From NCBI GenBank assembly GCA_003023195.1, contig PXRX01000027.1, forward strand, positions 34,480-98,479: a DNA stretch of 64,000 bases. Direction: 5' to 3'. Below are positions 8,756 to 17,040 of this stretch, piece by piece (the stretch's first letter is position 1; each line of letters begins with the position of its first letter). The notes beneath the pieces are model-generated. The model saw nothing but the letters and a program-made list of their open reading frames with translations, did no database searches and was not told the DNA's origin. This stretch comes from Halobacteriales archaeon QS_8_69_26 (GTDB lineage Archaea > Halobacteriota > Halobacteria > Halobacteriales > SW-7-71-33). The position numbers and the translations under genes were made by a program.

Positions 8756-10000
8756 ATGGTCCCGCCCATCGACCGATTCGGCGGCTACGACCGGCCGGTC
8801 TACCTCGTGGCGGTGGCCCGGTTCGTCAACACGTTCGGCAGCGGCGTCGTCTACCCGTTCGCGACGCTGTACTTCGTCCGGGTGGTGGGGATCCCGTTCA
8901 CCCTGGTCGGGACCGGGCTGTTCGCCAACAACGTCGCCCTCGCGACGGGGACCCTGCTCGGCGGGTACCTCTCGGACCGGTACGGCCGCAAGCCGGTGAT
9001 GGTCGCGAGCATGGCCCTGTCCGCGCCCGCGCTGGCGGCCTACGCTCTCGTCTCGACTGCCGCGGGGTTCGTCGCGGTGGCGTCCGCGGCGGGGCTGGCG
9101 ATGGGGCTGTTCGCCCCCGCGGCCCAGGCGACGGTCGCCGACGCCACCGACAGCGAGGCCCGCGAGGGGGCCTACGGGCTGTTGAAGGTCGCCTCCAACG
9201 CCGGCTTCGGGTCCGGGTTCGTCGCCGGTGGCCTCCTCTACTCGGTCGCCAACGTCGCGGTCTTCGTCGTCGACGGCGCCACCTCGGCCGCCGTGGCGCT
9301 GGCGCTGCTGGTCGGCCTGCCGGCGATCCACGGCGGGCGCGAGGCCGCGACGACCGTCCGGGGCACCCTCGCCGAGTGGCGGCGGGCGGTCGCCGACCGG
9401 ACGGTGCTGGCGCTCGCGCTGTTGAACGTCGGCTTCGCCGTGATGTACGCCCAGATGCAGTCGACCGTCCCGGTGTTCGCCGAGGGACGGCTCGGCCTCA
9501 CGAGCGCCCAGCTCGGGACACTCTACGTCCTCAACCCCCTGGTGATCGTCGTCTTCCAGTTGCCGGTCGTCGCGGCGGTCCGGCGGCGCTCCTGGCGGCG
9601 CACCCGGGGGCTGGTCGTCTCGGCGGGGCTGTGGGGTGCGAGCTTCGTCGCGCTCCTGGGGGTGTTCCGCGCGCCCCGACTGCTGGGGATCGGGCTCGTG
9701 GGCGCGTTCCTCGTACTCCGCACCTTCGGCGAGGTGTTGCACTCGCCGCTGATCACTGCCCTCACCAGCGACGTCGGCACCGTCGACACCCGGGGGTCAC
9801 AGCTGTCGGTCCTGGAGGTCGCCAAGCGCCTGGGCTTCGGTATCGGACCGGTGATCGGCGGCGCCTTCTTCGACCTGGGCGAGGTCGGCCTGCTCTGGGC
9901 GGTGTTGCTGGTCGGCTGTCTCGTCCTCGGGGCGGGCCTCCTGGCACTCGAACGGTCGATCCCCGCCGGGATCAACGGGCGACCGGCGGCCGCGGACTGA
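8756..10000 (+). CDS. MFS transporter
   Basis: 414-aa major facilitator with 12 predicted helices. The loop 2-3 signature GGYLSDRYGRKPVMV is clear, and a degraded copy lies between helices 8 and 9 (VRRRSWRRTRGLV). It resembles drug/sugar-efflux-type MFS proteins; the substrate is unknown. ATG 8756 (MVPPIDRFGGYDRPVYLV) is chosen over the track's 8705 because the extra 17 residues come from the GC-rich repeat-flanking DNA. Alone on its strand. Confidence 0.88.
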   Translation: MVPPIDRFGGYDRPVYLVAVARFVNTFGSGVVYPFATLYFVRVVGIPFTLVGTGLFANNVALATGTLLGGYLSDRYGRKPVMVASMALSAPALAAYALVSTAAGFVAVASAAGLAMGLFAPAAQATVADATDSEAREGAYGLLKVASNAGFGSGFVAGGLLYSVANVAVFVVDGATSAAVALALLVGLPAIHGGREAATTVRGTLAEWRRAVADRTVLALALLNVGFAVMYAQMQSTVPVFAEGRLGLTSAQLGTLYVLNPLVIVVFQLPVVAAVRRRSWRRTRGLVVSAGLWGASFVALLGVFRAPRLLGIGLVGAFLVLRTFGEVLHSPLITALTSDVGTVDTRGSQLSVLEVAKRLGFGIGPVIGGAFFDLGEVGLLWAVLLVGCLVLGAGLLALERSIPAGINGRPAAAD

Positions 10001-10066
10001 CCGCTGGCTCCGGGCGGCGACCCGCGAGCAACCGCGGATCGACCGGGCGGTCGGCGTCGAACCGGG

Positions 10067-10150
10067 CGCTACGAGAACGGCGTCCTCGAGGTCGGTTTCC
10101 CCGTGGAGACCGCCGTCACGCGCGGCACCTCCATCGACATCGAGGGCTGA
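10067..10150 (+). pseudogene. C-terminal remnant of an Hsp20 chaperone gene
   Basis: In-frame reading gives RYENGVLEVGFPVETAV followed by SIDIEG and a stop. This is the end of the alpha-crystallin domain (the ASYENGVLEVRLP beta strand) of a haloarchaeal small heat-shock protein. No start codon or upstream alpha-crystallin strands remain; the upstream 60 nt run straight into the MFS 3' end. The rest of 10151-10311 shows no gene. Confidence 0.6.
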
Positions 10151-10311
10151 TCCACCGTCATGGCCACTGATCGTCGCTGCCACCGATTCCCCGCCCTGTC
10201 CCCGCGTTTCCGTGCGGGGCGTCTCCGACGCCCCATCCCGTACCATCCGTCCGCTCCCGGGCGTGTCAACCCGGGAGCGCCGTTCGAATGCCTGCCCCAT
10301 CCGCCGCCCGG

Positions 10312-11334
10312 TCAGGTCCCTGGTATCACGTTCGTGACGCTGATCGTCTCGAGCACCATCCAGGCGACGAAGAGGACGTAGACCACCAGTAAGGTGTAGG
10401 ACTCGAGGAGCGAGAGCTTCAGGCCCGTCCGGAGGAACGCGAAGACGACGATAGTCGCCAGGGTCAGAAAGCCCATCAGCGGGACGGCCACCTGGAAGTT
10501 GACGGCGGCGGTGCCGGCGATGAGGACACCCGCGGGGATCGCGACCAGCAGGTCGAAGGTGTTGCTCCCGAGGACGTTGGCGATGGAGGCGACCCCCCGC
10601 TCGTCCTGTGCGGCCCGGAGGCTGACGATGGCGTCGGGCAGCGAGGTGCCGGCGGCCACGATGGTCACCCCCCACAGGAACGACGAGGTGCCGAAGAGGT
10701 CCCGGAAGCCGAGCGCCGCGTCGACGAGGCCCTCGACGGCGATGGCGATGACCACCAGGCTCACGAGGAGCAGGCCCCACTGCTTGCCCGGGGAGACGTC
10801 GGGCGGTTCCGCCTCGGCCTCGTGGTCGGCGACGTCCGCGTACTGGATGAAGACGTACACCCCGTAGAGCAACACCGGCACGGCCGCGAGCGGCCGGGTG
10901 ACGTTGCCCCGTAGCGCATCGCCGTCGGTCGGGTTGTAGATCACCGCCATCGCGAAGACGATGATCAGCGCCGAGACGGCGACCATGTAGAACTGGGCCT
11001 CCTTGTAGACGATGTCGCGGTTGGACTCTATCTCGTCGCCCACGATCCCCGACAGCGCCGGGATCACCAGCAGGTTGAAGATGGCCGACCCGACGATGGC
11101 ACCCACCCCGAGGTCGAACTCGCCGTGGAGCAGGGTGGCGACCACGGTGGTCGACAGTTCCGGGAACGACGACCCCAGGGCGGCGATGAGCGCCCCCTGG
11201 ACCACCAGCGGCAGGCCGTAGTACGACGCCAGTTTGTCGCTGGTCTTCTCGAGCGTCTCGCCTCCCCACCAGATGAACGCCGTCGATACGAGCGCCAGCC
11301 CCGACAGTTCCGCCACGTGCAGTGCGCTCACCAT
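10312..11334 (-). CDS. Sodium/calcium exchanger (CaCA family)
   Basis: 340 aa with about ten membrane helices and the two alpha repeats of the CaCA family: ALGSSFPELSTTVVA with GAIVGSAIFNLLVIPALSG in the first half, and GTSLPDAIVSLRAA with IANVLGSNTFDLLVAIPAG in the second. The Glu and Asp in these repeats coordinate Ca2+/Na+ in characterised exchangers. ATG 11334 (MVSALHVAELSGL) fits the family; the track start at 11571 is in the intergenic region. A TATA-like GCTTAATTCCC in the + sequence at about 11360 lies at the right distance. Confidence 0.92.
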   Translation of the reverse strand: MVSALHVAELSGLALVSTAFIWWGGETLEKTSDKLASYYGLPLVVQGALIAALGSSFPELSTTVVATLLHGEFDLGVGAIVGSAIFNLLVIPALSGIVGDEIESNRDIVYKEAQFYMVAVSALIIVFAMAVIYNPTDGDALRGNVTRPLAAVPVLLYGVYVFIQYADVADHEAEAEPPDVSPGKQWGLLLVSLVVIAIAVEGLVDAALGFRDLFGTSSFLWGVTIVAAGTSLPDAIVSLRAAQDERGVASIANVLGSNTFDLLVAIPAGVLIAGTAAVNFQVAVPLMGFLTLATIVVFAFLRTGLKLSLLESYTLLVVYVLFVAWMVLETISVTNVIPGT

Positions 11335-11712
11335 CGGCGAAGCCTTCGGAGGGGGATCGCTTAATTCCCGTGGTAATGGTGTTGAAATCCCGTCACTACG
11401 GGGGCGAGGGAGTGGGAGTCGCCAGGGGGATCCGCCGTTACCGGGGGTCGATACCCCGGGGGCCCGCACCGACCGCGGCCGATCCCCCGGTTCGACGATC
11501 CGGCCGGACAGGGAGTGCCGACTCTTCGGCCGCCCCGCAGACCGGTGCCGTCCCCAGTTCGGCGTCCACATCCGTTCGATCGGTTACTTTCACTTTCACT
11601 ACGGTTGGCTCAGGTATAACTGGGCCGGGGCCGTTGCACCTCGTGCGGGAACCGCCAAGCGGACGGACGTCACACGCCCGGTTCCCTCACCTCTCCCCAC
11701 TTCACACCACCC
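11335..11712. other. Intergenic region with divergent promoters
   Basis: About 380 nt with no gene that I can support. It must hold the exchanger promoter on the left and the zinc-ribbon promoter on the right. A short direct repeat (ACTTTCACTTTCACTACGG) and a TATA-like GGTATAAC lie around 11584-11620. Confidence 0.5.
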
Positions 11713-11862
11713 ATGGCCACCAGTAGATCCCCGATCGGACGCTGTCCCTCCTGCCAGTCGGACATTCCCTCCCACCGCGTCCTGATCGAGTACGAACGCA
11801 CGGACGGACCGGCGGCCTACGCGGAGTGTCCGGACTGCCGGGACGTCGTTCGCCCCGAGTGA
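11713..11862 (+). CDS. Small CxxC zinc-ribbon protein (49 aa)
   Basis: Too short for the ORF track. ATG 11713 opens a 49-aa frame with two knuckles, CPSCQSD and CPDCRDV, separated by an HRVLIEYERTDGPAAYAE strand region, the layout of a one-zinc ribbon. Proteins of this size and pattern are very common in haloarchaea, with mostly unknown functions; some affect biofilm or swarming. The gene stands alone between the exchanger and the M24 peptidase. Confidence 0.8.
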   Translation: MATSRSPIGRCPSCQSDIPSHRVLIEYERTDGPAAYAECPDCRDVVRPE

Positions 11863-12038
11863 GCGGCCGGTTCCGCCACGCCGCCCCGCCAGGTCCGCCA
11901 CGACCCCGACACCCCTGATCCCCCTGAGCGCCGGATCCGGCCGGGTGCCGGACCCCCCGGCGTCGACCTCCCGATCGCCGGACCCACCCGGTCGCCGGAC
12001 TCACCGGGACGCACGACCCGTCCGGCCACCGGACCGCA

Positions 12039-13268
12039 TTACGCCGACAGCGTCCAGATCTCTTCCTGTGGATCGCTGAGGTAGCGGGCGCCCTCGTCCC
12101 CGACCAGGACCATCTCCTCCCCGCCGACGTAGCCGTAGTCGGTCTCCACCCCGAGTTCGAGGGTGTAGACCTCGCCGGCCCGCACCTCCCGCCGCGGGGC
12201 GTCGCCGTAGCGGTCCCACTCCGGGCCGAGGAGCGTCGCGCCGTCGTGGGCCTCCCGGCCGACCTGGTGGCCCAGCGCGTGGGGGTACTCCTCGCGTCCC
12301 CGGTCGGTGATCGCGGTCCGTGCGGCGTCGTCGACCTCGTGGCCCACCGCGCCCGGTTCGAGGACCTCGAACCCGGCCCGGATGGCCGCCCGGACGTCCT
12401 CGAACGCCGCGCGGAGGTCCTTCGGCGGGGCCTCGCCGTCCCGGGGCCGGTAGTAGACCCGCTGGATGTCGGCGGCGTAGCCGCGGACCGTCACCCCGAA
12501 GTCGACGTGGAGCAACTCGCCCGGCCGGACGGTCCGGTCGCCGGGCTTGGTGTGCCCGACCTCGGCGTCGCCGCCGGCGTGGACCGCCGGGCAGTACGCA
12601 CGGCTCCAGGAGGGGTCGAACCCGGCGTCGTCCATCCGGGCGTGGAGGTGCGACGAGACGTCGCGCTCGGTCCAGTCCGGGCGGTAGGCCTCGCGCACGC
12701 CCCGGAGGTACTCCTCGGTGGTCTCGACCGCCGCGGCGATCCGTGCCAGTTCGGCCTCGGACTTGCGGCCCCGGACCTCGGCGACCAGGTCGCCGCCGCC
12801 GACGAGGGCGTCGGCGTAGGGCGTGTCGGCCAGGGTCTCCCGGAGGCGCAGGTACAGGCCGTGCGAGAGACCGTCGGCCATCGGGTCGTCCTCGTCGTAG
12901 TTCAGGGCGATCCGGTCGGGGTCGGTTTCCTCCAGAAGTTCGAGGAGGGGCGGCCTGATGGACTCGTCGTAGGGGACCACCTCGTGGACCCCGAGTTCCC
13001 GGGCGTTGGGGGCGTCGTGGCGCCCGAGGACGACCGCCGACCGCCCCTCCCGGGTGACCAGCACCGCCGTCGGCCAGACCACGTCGAAGTCCAGCAACAG
13101 CGGCAGGGACGGGTCGGGCGTGGCGGCCGTCTCCCGGCAGTAGGTCAGCCAGCAGTCGATGTCCAGGCGCGCGAGGGCATCGGCGGCCTGGTCGACCTTC
13201 TGGGCGATGAGCGTCGCCTCGTCGGCGTCGGCCCCTGCGTCGGGGATGTCAGGGTCGGCGTCGGCCAC
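12039..13268 (-). CDS. M24 family metallopeptidase (Xaa-Pro dipeptidase-like)
   Basis: 409 aa. The N-terminal creatinase-type domain (1-170) is followed by a pita-bread M24 catalytic domain. Metal ligands visible: HVDFGVTVRGYAADIQR (two Asp), HALGHQVG (His), TLELGVETD (Glu), and the last Glu in GGEEMVLV. Predicted to hydrolyse dipeptides or N-terminal residues before proline with two divalent metals, in the cytoplasm. No signal peptide. The N-terminus is Asp-rich, as usual for haloarchaea. Confidence 0.88.
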   Translation of the reverse strand: MADADPDIPDAGADADEATLIAQKVDQAADALARLDIDCWLTYCRETAATPDPSLPLLLDFDVVWPTAVLVTREGRSAVVLGRHDAPNARELGVHEVVPYDESIRPPLLELLEETDPDRIALNYDEDDPMADGLSHGLYLRLRETLADTPYADALVGGGDLVAEVRGRKSEAELARIAAAVETTEEYLRGVREAYRPDWTERDVSSHLHARMDDAGFDPSWSRAYCPAVHAGGDAEVGHTKPGDRTVRPGELLHVDFGVTVRGYAADIQRVYYRPRDGEAPPKDLRAAFEDVRAAIRAGFEVLEPGAVGHEVDDAARTAITDRGREEYPHALGHQVGREAHDGATLLGPEWDRYGDAPRREVRAGEVYTLELGVETDYGYVGGEEMVLVGDEGARYLSDPQEEIWTLSA

Positions 13269-13325
13269 TGTGGATCACGGGGTCCGATTTGGACGGAACC
13301 GAGAAGAGCGTTGGGCCCGGGGAAC

Positions 13326-13433
13326 TCATCCCGACAGCCGTTCCCGGAGGTACTCGCTGGCAACGACTTGGCCACCGATTCCCCCGAAGAGCTCGGGGTC
13401 AAGTGGTTCGAGACGCCGCAGGCGTCTCGTCAT
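13326..13433 (-). CDS. Possible 35-aa ORF or gene-tail remnant
   Basis: ATG 13433 opens a 35-codon frame (ending LDPELFGGIGG then QVVASEYLRERLSG). The amphipathic end looks like real protein, but the start lies inside a run of mini-hairpins, so it may be the tail of a lost gene. Function unknown. Confidence 0.25.
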   Translation of the reverse strand: MTRRLRRLEPLDPELFGGIGGQVVASEYLRERLSG

Positions 13434-13520
13434 CTGCTCACGGCCGTAGGCCGTTCGCATGGTCCGAGGGACTACGTCCCTCGCTTATCACGGAAATCTT
13501 CGATTTCCGGACGACCCAAA
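13412..13520. repeat. Stack of four mini-hairpins
   Basis: Four short inverted repeats follow each other: GAGACGCCgcaGGCGTCTC, CGGCCgtaGGCCG, GAGGGACtacGTCCCTC and GGAAATCttcGATTTCC. Loops are 3 nt. No gene crosses the stretch. Similar strings flank insertion elements and dispersed repeats in haloarchaea. Confidence 0.75.
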
Positions 13521-13588
13521 TTCGACCAGAATCGGCTCCCGGTCCCCGCTCGGGCGCGACGCTCCGGAACGCGCGAGCGCCAGTTGGT

Positions 13589-14524
13589 CTAGGCGGCCCG
13601 CGGATAGGGGAGTTCGACCTCCGGGAGCAATGGGGACGGCCCGGGTTCCGGGGACGGCAGCGTCAGCACGACGGCGGTGCCGTCCTCGCGGTCCTCGATC
13701 CGCAGGTCGCCACCGGACCGTTCTATCGCCGCCCGGGTGATCCACAGGCCCAGTCCCGTCGAGTGGACCAGCGCCGTTTCGGTGTCGGCCTCCAGCACCT
13801 CCCGTTCGACCTCGGGGACCCCCGGACCGTCGTCGACCACCGCGACGGTCACCGTACCGGGACCGGTCTCCTCCAGGTCGACCCGGACCTCGGGCGCGGC
13901 GCCGTCGTTGTGTTTGATCCCGTTCTCCAGGGGGTTACGGACCGCCTCGTCCAGCCACGGGTGGGCGCGCACCCGGAGCATCTCGGGGAGGTTCACCTCG
14001 ACGGTCGCCTCCGGGTACTCGGCCGCCAGTTGCCGGGCGCAGTCCCGGGCGACCGACGCCAGGTCCATCACCTCCGGGTCGGCGGCCTCGGAGTCGGTGA
14101 GCACCGCCAGGGCCCGCGCCTGCTGGCTCGTCTCGATCAGGTCGTCGACCCCGTCGATTATCTTCCCCGCGAAGGCCTCGCGGCGGCCGTCCTCGACGCC
14201 GTCGGCCAGGAGTTCGGCGTACCCGCGCACGACGTTGACGGTGTTGCGCACGTCGTGGCGGAGCACCCTGTGGAGCACGTCGGCCCGACGGTTTGCGCGG
14301 TCGCGTTCCGCGCGGGCCTCGGCCAGCCCCCGCCGGTTGGCCCGGACGACCAGGAATATCGCGCCGGTCGAGACGACCACGAACGCGGCGTCGGTGACGG
14401 CCCCTGCCGGGGTCGCCCCGGGGGCCAGTGCCGCGACGAGCGGATCCGAGAGGACGACCCAGGCGAGACCGACGACCGCGTACGCCACCGCGACCCGCGC
14501 GGCCGTGAGCCGGCGCACTACCAT
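13589..14524 (-). CDS. Membrane-anchored sensor histidine kinase
   Basis: 311 aa. Two membrane helices (residues ~10-30 and 42-62) form an anchor with almost no outside loop. A short coiled linker (AEARAERDRANRRADVLHRV) leads to the phospho-His in LRHDVRNTVNVVRGY. The HATPase domain carries NGIKHN (N box), DDGPG and STGLGLWI. There is no PAS or other sensor domain, so the membrane part itself or the linker must sense. A TATA box lies at 14549-14559. No response regulator is adjacent. Confidence 0.88.
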   Translation of the reverse strand: MVVRRLTAARVAVAYAVVGLAWVVLSDPLVAALAPGATPAGAVTDAAFVVVSTGAIFLVVRANRRGLAEARAERDRANRRADVLHRVLRHDVRNTVNVVRGYAELLADGVEDGRREAFAGKIIDGVDDLIETSQQARALAVLTDSEAADPEVMDLASVARDCARQLAAEYPEATVEVNLPEMLRVRAHPWLDEAVRNPLENGIKHNDGAAPEVRVDLEETGPGTVTVAVVDDGPGVPEVEREVLEADTETALVHSTGLGLWITRAAIERSGGDLRIEDREDGTAVVLTLPSPEPGPSPLLPEVELPYPRAA

Positions 14525-14548
14525 GCGACGGATCGGTACGGGATCATT

Positions 14549-14559
14549 CTATTTAAATA
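14549..14559 (-). promoter_or_regulatory. TATA box of the membrane kinase
   Basis: On the minus strand TATTTAAATAG lies 25-35 bases upstream of the kinase start at 14524, consistent with a leaderless promoter. The core is itself palindromic. Confidence 0.6.
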
Positions 14560-14660
14560 CTTCTACCAGAATCCGGCATTGAAAACAATGTCTTGATGAA
14601 TACCCGAGCCGCGAGTCCAACCCGTTCGGCTTTTGAGGGTCGATCCGTTAGGACTGGTAG

Positions 14661-15656
14661 ATGATCTCCGAGGGCTGCGAACAGTGCGCCAAGGGCGGCA
14701 AGATGGTCATGTTCGTCTACGGCTACTGTGACCAGCGGGACTGCTTCTACTGCCCCCTCGGGGAGAACCGGAAGAACGTCACCGACGTCTACGCCAACGA
14801 GCGCCTGGTCGAGTCCGACGGGGACGTCATCGAGGAGGCCAGGCGCATGGACGCCCTGGGCACCTCCATCACCGGCGGGGAGCCCCAGGAGGCGCTCGAC
14901 CGGACCTGTCACTACCTCTCCCTGCTGAAGGAGGAGTTCGGCGAGGACCACCACACCCACCTCTACACCGGGATCACCGGCGGGCGCGAGAACATGCGCC
15001 GGCTCTCGGAGGCGGGACTGGACGAGATCCGGTTTCACCCGCCGTTCGAGCAGTGGGGCGAGTTGCACGGCACCGAGTGGGAGGACGTCCTCTACGTCGC
15101 CCGGGAGGAGGGGTTGACGCCCGCCTTCGAGATCCCCGGGATCCGCCCGGAGGAGGAGTTCCTGGAGTTCCTGGACGAGGGGGCGGCCGACTTCTGCAAC
15201 ATCAACGAGTTCGAGATGAGCCAGGGGAACTTCCGGCGGATGCAGGAGCAGGGGTACGAACTCAAGGAGGGCCACATGAGCGCCGTCGACGGCTCCCGGG
15301 AGTCGATCCTGGAGGTCATGGGCGACCACCCGAAGGTCTACTTCTGTACCTCGGTGTTCAAGGACGCCGCCCAGCACCGCCGACGCCTCAAGCGGATGGC
15401 CCGCAACGTCCGCCGCCCCTTCGACGACATCACGGACGACGGCACGCTGGTCTACGGGAAGACCTGGGCCGAGCCCGGCCGGTTAGAGGAACTGGGCGTC
15501 CCCGAGGAGTTCTACACCGTCAAGTCCGACCACGTGGAGGTGGCCTGGTGGCTCCTGGAGGAGATGATCGAGGAGGGCGACCTCTCCGAGGGGGAGATCG
15601 TCGAGCAGTACCCGACCGTGAACGGGACCGTGGTCGAACGGACGCCGCTGGCCTGA
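14661..15656 (+). CDS. Radical SAM protein (COG2108-like)
   Basis: 331 aa. A cysteine cluster YGYCDQRDCFYCP (C-x4-C-x2-C) near residue 25 replaces the textbook CxxxCxxC. A further CEQC precedes it. The downstream TGGEPQ motif is the SAM-binding GGE of radical SAM enzymes, followed by TIM-barrel-like strands (HLYTGITGG, FEIPGIRPEE, FCNINEFEMS). It resembles archaeal proteins annotated as related to pyruvate-formate-lyase activases; the reaction is unknown. The gene follows a short promoter region shared divergently with the kinase. Confidence 0.85.
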   Translation: MISEGCEQCAKGGKMVMFVYGYCDQRDCFYCPLGENRKNVTDVYANERLVESDGDVIEEARRMDALGTSITGGEPQEALDRTCHYLSLLKEEFGEDHHTHLYTGITGGRENMRRLSEAGLDEIRFHPPFEQWGELHGTEWEDVLYVAREEGLTPAFEIPGIRPEEEFLEFLDEGAADFCNINEFEMSQGNFRRMQEQGYELKEGHMSAVDGSRESILEVMGDHPKVYFCTSVFKDAAQHRRRLKRMARNVRRPFDDITDDGTLVYGKTWAEPGRLEELGVPEEFYTVKSDHVEVAWWLLEEMIEEGDLSEGEIVEQYPTVNGTVVERTPLA

Positions 15657-15779
15657 CCGGGGCGAACCCCACACCCTCCCGGAGGGTCGATCCCCGAACC
15701 GTCCCCCTGCCGGTCCCCCGGACCGCCCCGTCAACCCTCCCCAAAAACGCTTAAACGGCCCGATTCCGTACGCCGGGGC

Positions 15780-16328
15780 ATGAAGCACGTGAAGATTCCG
15801 CAGGACCGCGTCGGCGTTCTCATCGGCGAGGGCGGCGCGACGATGCGCGAGATCGAGGACCGCGCCGACGTGCGACTGGACATCGACTCCCAGAACGGGT
15901 CGGTCGAGATCGAACAGAACGGGGACCCGGTGGTGGCGCTGAAGGCACCGGAGATCGTCCGGGCGATCGGCCGCGGGTTCAGCCCCGAGGAGGCCTTCCG
16001 CCTGCTCGACGACGAGATGATGATGCTGGACCTGATCGACATCAGCGAGGCCAGCCGGAACGACGCCGACCTGCGGCGCAAGAAGGGACGCCTCATCGGC
16101 GAGGACGGCCGGACGCGGGAACTCATGGAGGAACTGACGGGCGCGACCGTCGTCATCTACGGGTCGACGCTGGGGGCCATCGGCACCCCCCAGCAGGTGA
16201 AGGTGGTCCGGGAAGCCGCCGAGATGATCCTCGACGGCGCTCCCCACGGGTCGGCCTACTCCTTCCTCGAACGCAAGCACAACGAACTCAAACACGAGGG
16301 GATGGAGTACCACCGCTTCTCCGGGTGA
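15780..16328 (+). CDS. KH-domain RNA-binding protein (Dim2/Pno1-like)
   Basis: 182 aa with two type I KH domains. The first has VGVLIGEGGATMREIE near residue 11; the second has KGRLIGEDGRTRELMEE near residue 100. This is the archaeal homologue of Dim2/Krr1-type proteins, which bind the 3' end of small-subunit rRNA and help assemble the 30S subunit. A TATA-like CGCTTAAACGG sits about 27 nt upstream of ATG 15780. Normal length. Confidence 0.92.
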   Translation: MKHVKIPQDRVGVLIGEGGATMREIEDRADVRLDIDSQNGSVEIEQNGDPVVALKAPEIVRAIGRGFSPEEAFRLLDDEMMMLDLIDISEASRNDADLRRKKGRLIGEDGRTRELMEELTGATVVIYGSTLGAIGTPQQVKVVREAAEMILDGAPHGSAYSFLERKHNELKHEGMEYHRFSG

Positions 16329-16480
16329 CCGGAGCCGTCGATCTCCACCTCGCGTTACCGGACTCCGGGGCCGAGAACGAGGCGGAGTACCGGTCCTGCC
16401 GCCGATGTGTCACCGAACTCCCTGGGCCGACGCTCGGCGGTAGCGCCGCCCCGACCCCCGACTCCCGGCGGATCTTCTGA
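16325..16480 (+). CDS. Possible 51-aa ORF overlapping the KH gene stop
   Basis: GTG 16325 overlaps the TGA of the KH gene and opens a 51-codon frame with one CRRC pair and no second pair. It could be translated by coupling, but the low-complexity C-terminal half (GGSAAPTPDSRR) makes it doubtful. The rest of the 16329-16614 gap shows nothing else. Confidence 0.2.
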   Translation: MTGAVDLHLALPDSGAENEAEYRSCRRCVTELPGPTLGGSAAPTPDSRRIF

Positions 16481-16614
16481 CACCCGGACCCCGACCCGGA
16501 TCCGACCGCCGCTGGTAGGGGAACGTGGCGGTTACAGTGTGGCAACTGTGCGGGTCGGACCACATCGGCGGCTACCGCACCGTTCGGGCCCGCCGGCGAC
16601 CGGGTCTCGACGGG

Positions 16615-16764
16615 TCAGAGGTAGTCGCTGCCGTACGATAGCGTCATCTCCTGGGCCTCGTAGATGTTGATCAGTTCGTTGACGACCTGGTCGTAGGACT
16701 CGTCCTCGATTCTGAGTTCGTCGAGGCGTTCGATGGTCTCCTCGTCGAGTTCGACCGTCGGCAT
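16615..16764 (-). CDS. Small antitoxin-like helical protein (49 aa)
   Basis: Start at ATG 16764 (MPTVELDEETIERLDELRIE), 49 aa; the longer track ORF runs into upstream non-coding DNA. The pattern of one N-terminal beta strand followed by helices (TIERLDELRIEDESYDQVVNELINIYEAQE) is that of ribbon-helix-helix antitoxin-type or DUF7557-like haloarchaeal small proteins. No toxin gene is adjacent, so it is either an orphan antitoxin or a DNA-binding regulator. Confidence 0.7.
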   Translation of the reverse strand: MPTVELDEETIERLDELRIEDESYDQVVNELINIYEAQEMTLSYGSDYL

Positions 16765-17004
16765 CGTACGGTGGTACTCGCCGCGCCGAGTTAAGCGCCC
16801 CGGGATCGCCCCCATACGATCCCGGCCTGGACATCCAGACCCGGGTGTCGAGCCGCCGGGGCGGGATCCACAGGAAATGTATAAATGCTTTGGCCCTTCA
16901 ATTCTCGCAACTGGTGTTAGAAACAAACATAGCAAGAGGACGTCGGGGTGAACTCGTCGCAAAAATCGGATTAAGGGTCGTTAAGCCGGACTTAGGATCG
17001 GCCG

Positions 17005-17012
17005 TTTATATG
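17005..17012 (+). promoter_or_regulatory. TATA box of the surface protein gene
   Basis: GTTTATAT in an AT-richer stretch (16870-17010) about 30 bases upstream of ATG 17041. A second TATA-like GTATAAATG lies near 16878. Confidence 0.6.
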
Positions 17013-17040
17013 CCCTGTAGCGACGTGGAGATGGGTACGC

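Noticed and set aside
11480-11530. Possible tRNA end (CCGGTTCGACGATCCGG)
   Set aside because: Stem pairing does not give a 5-bp T-stem and there is no cloverleaf upstream.
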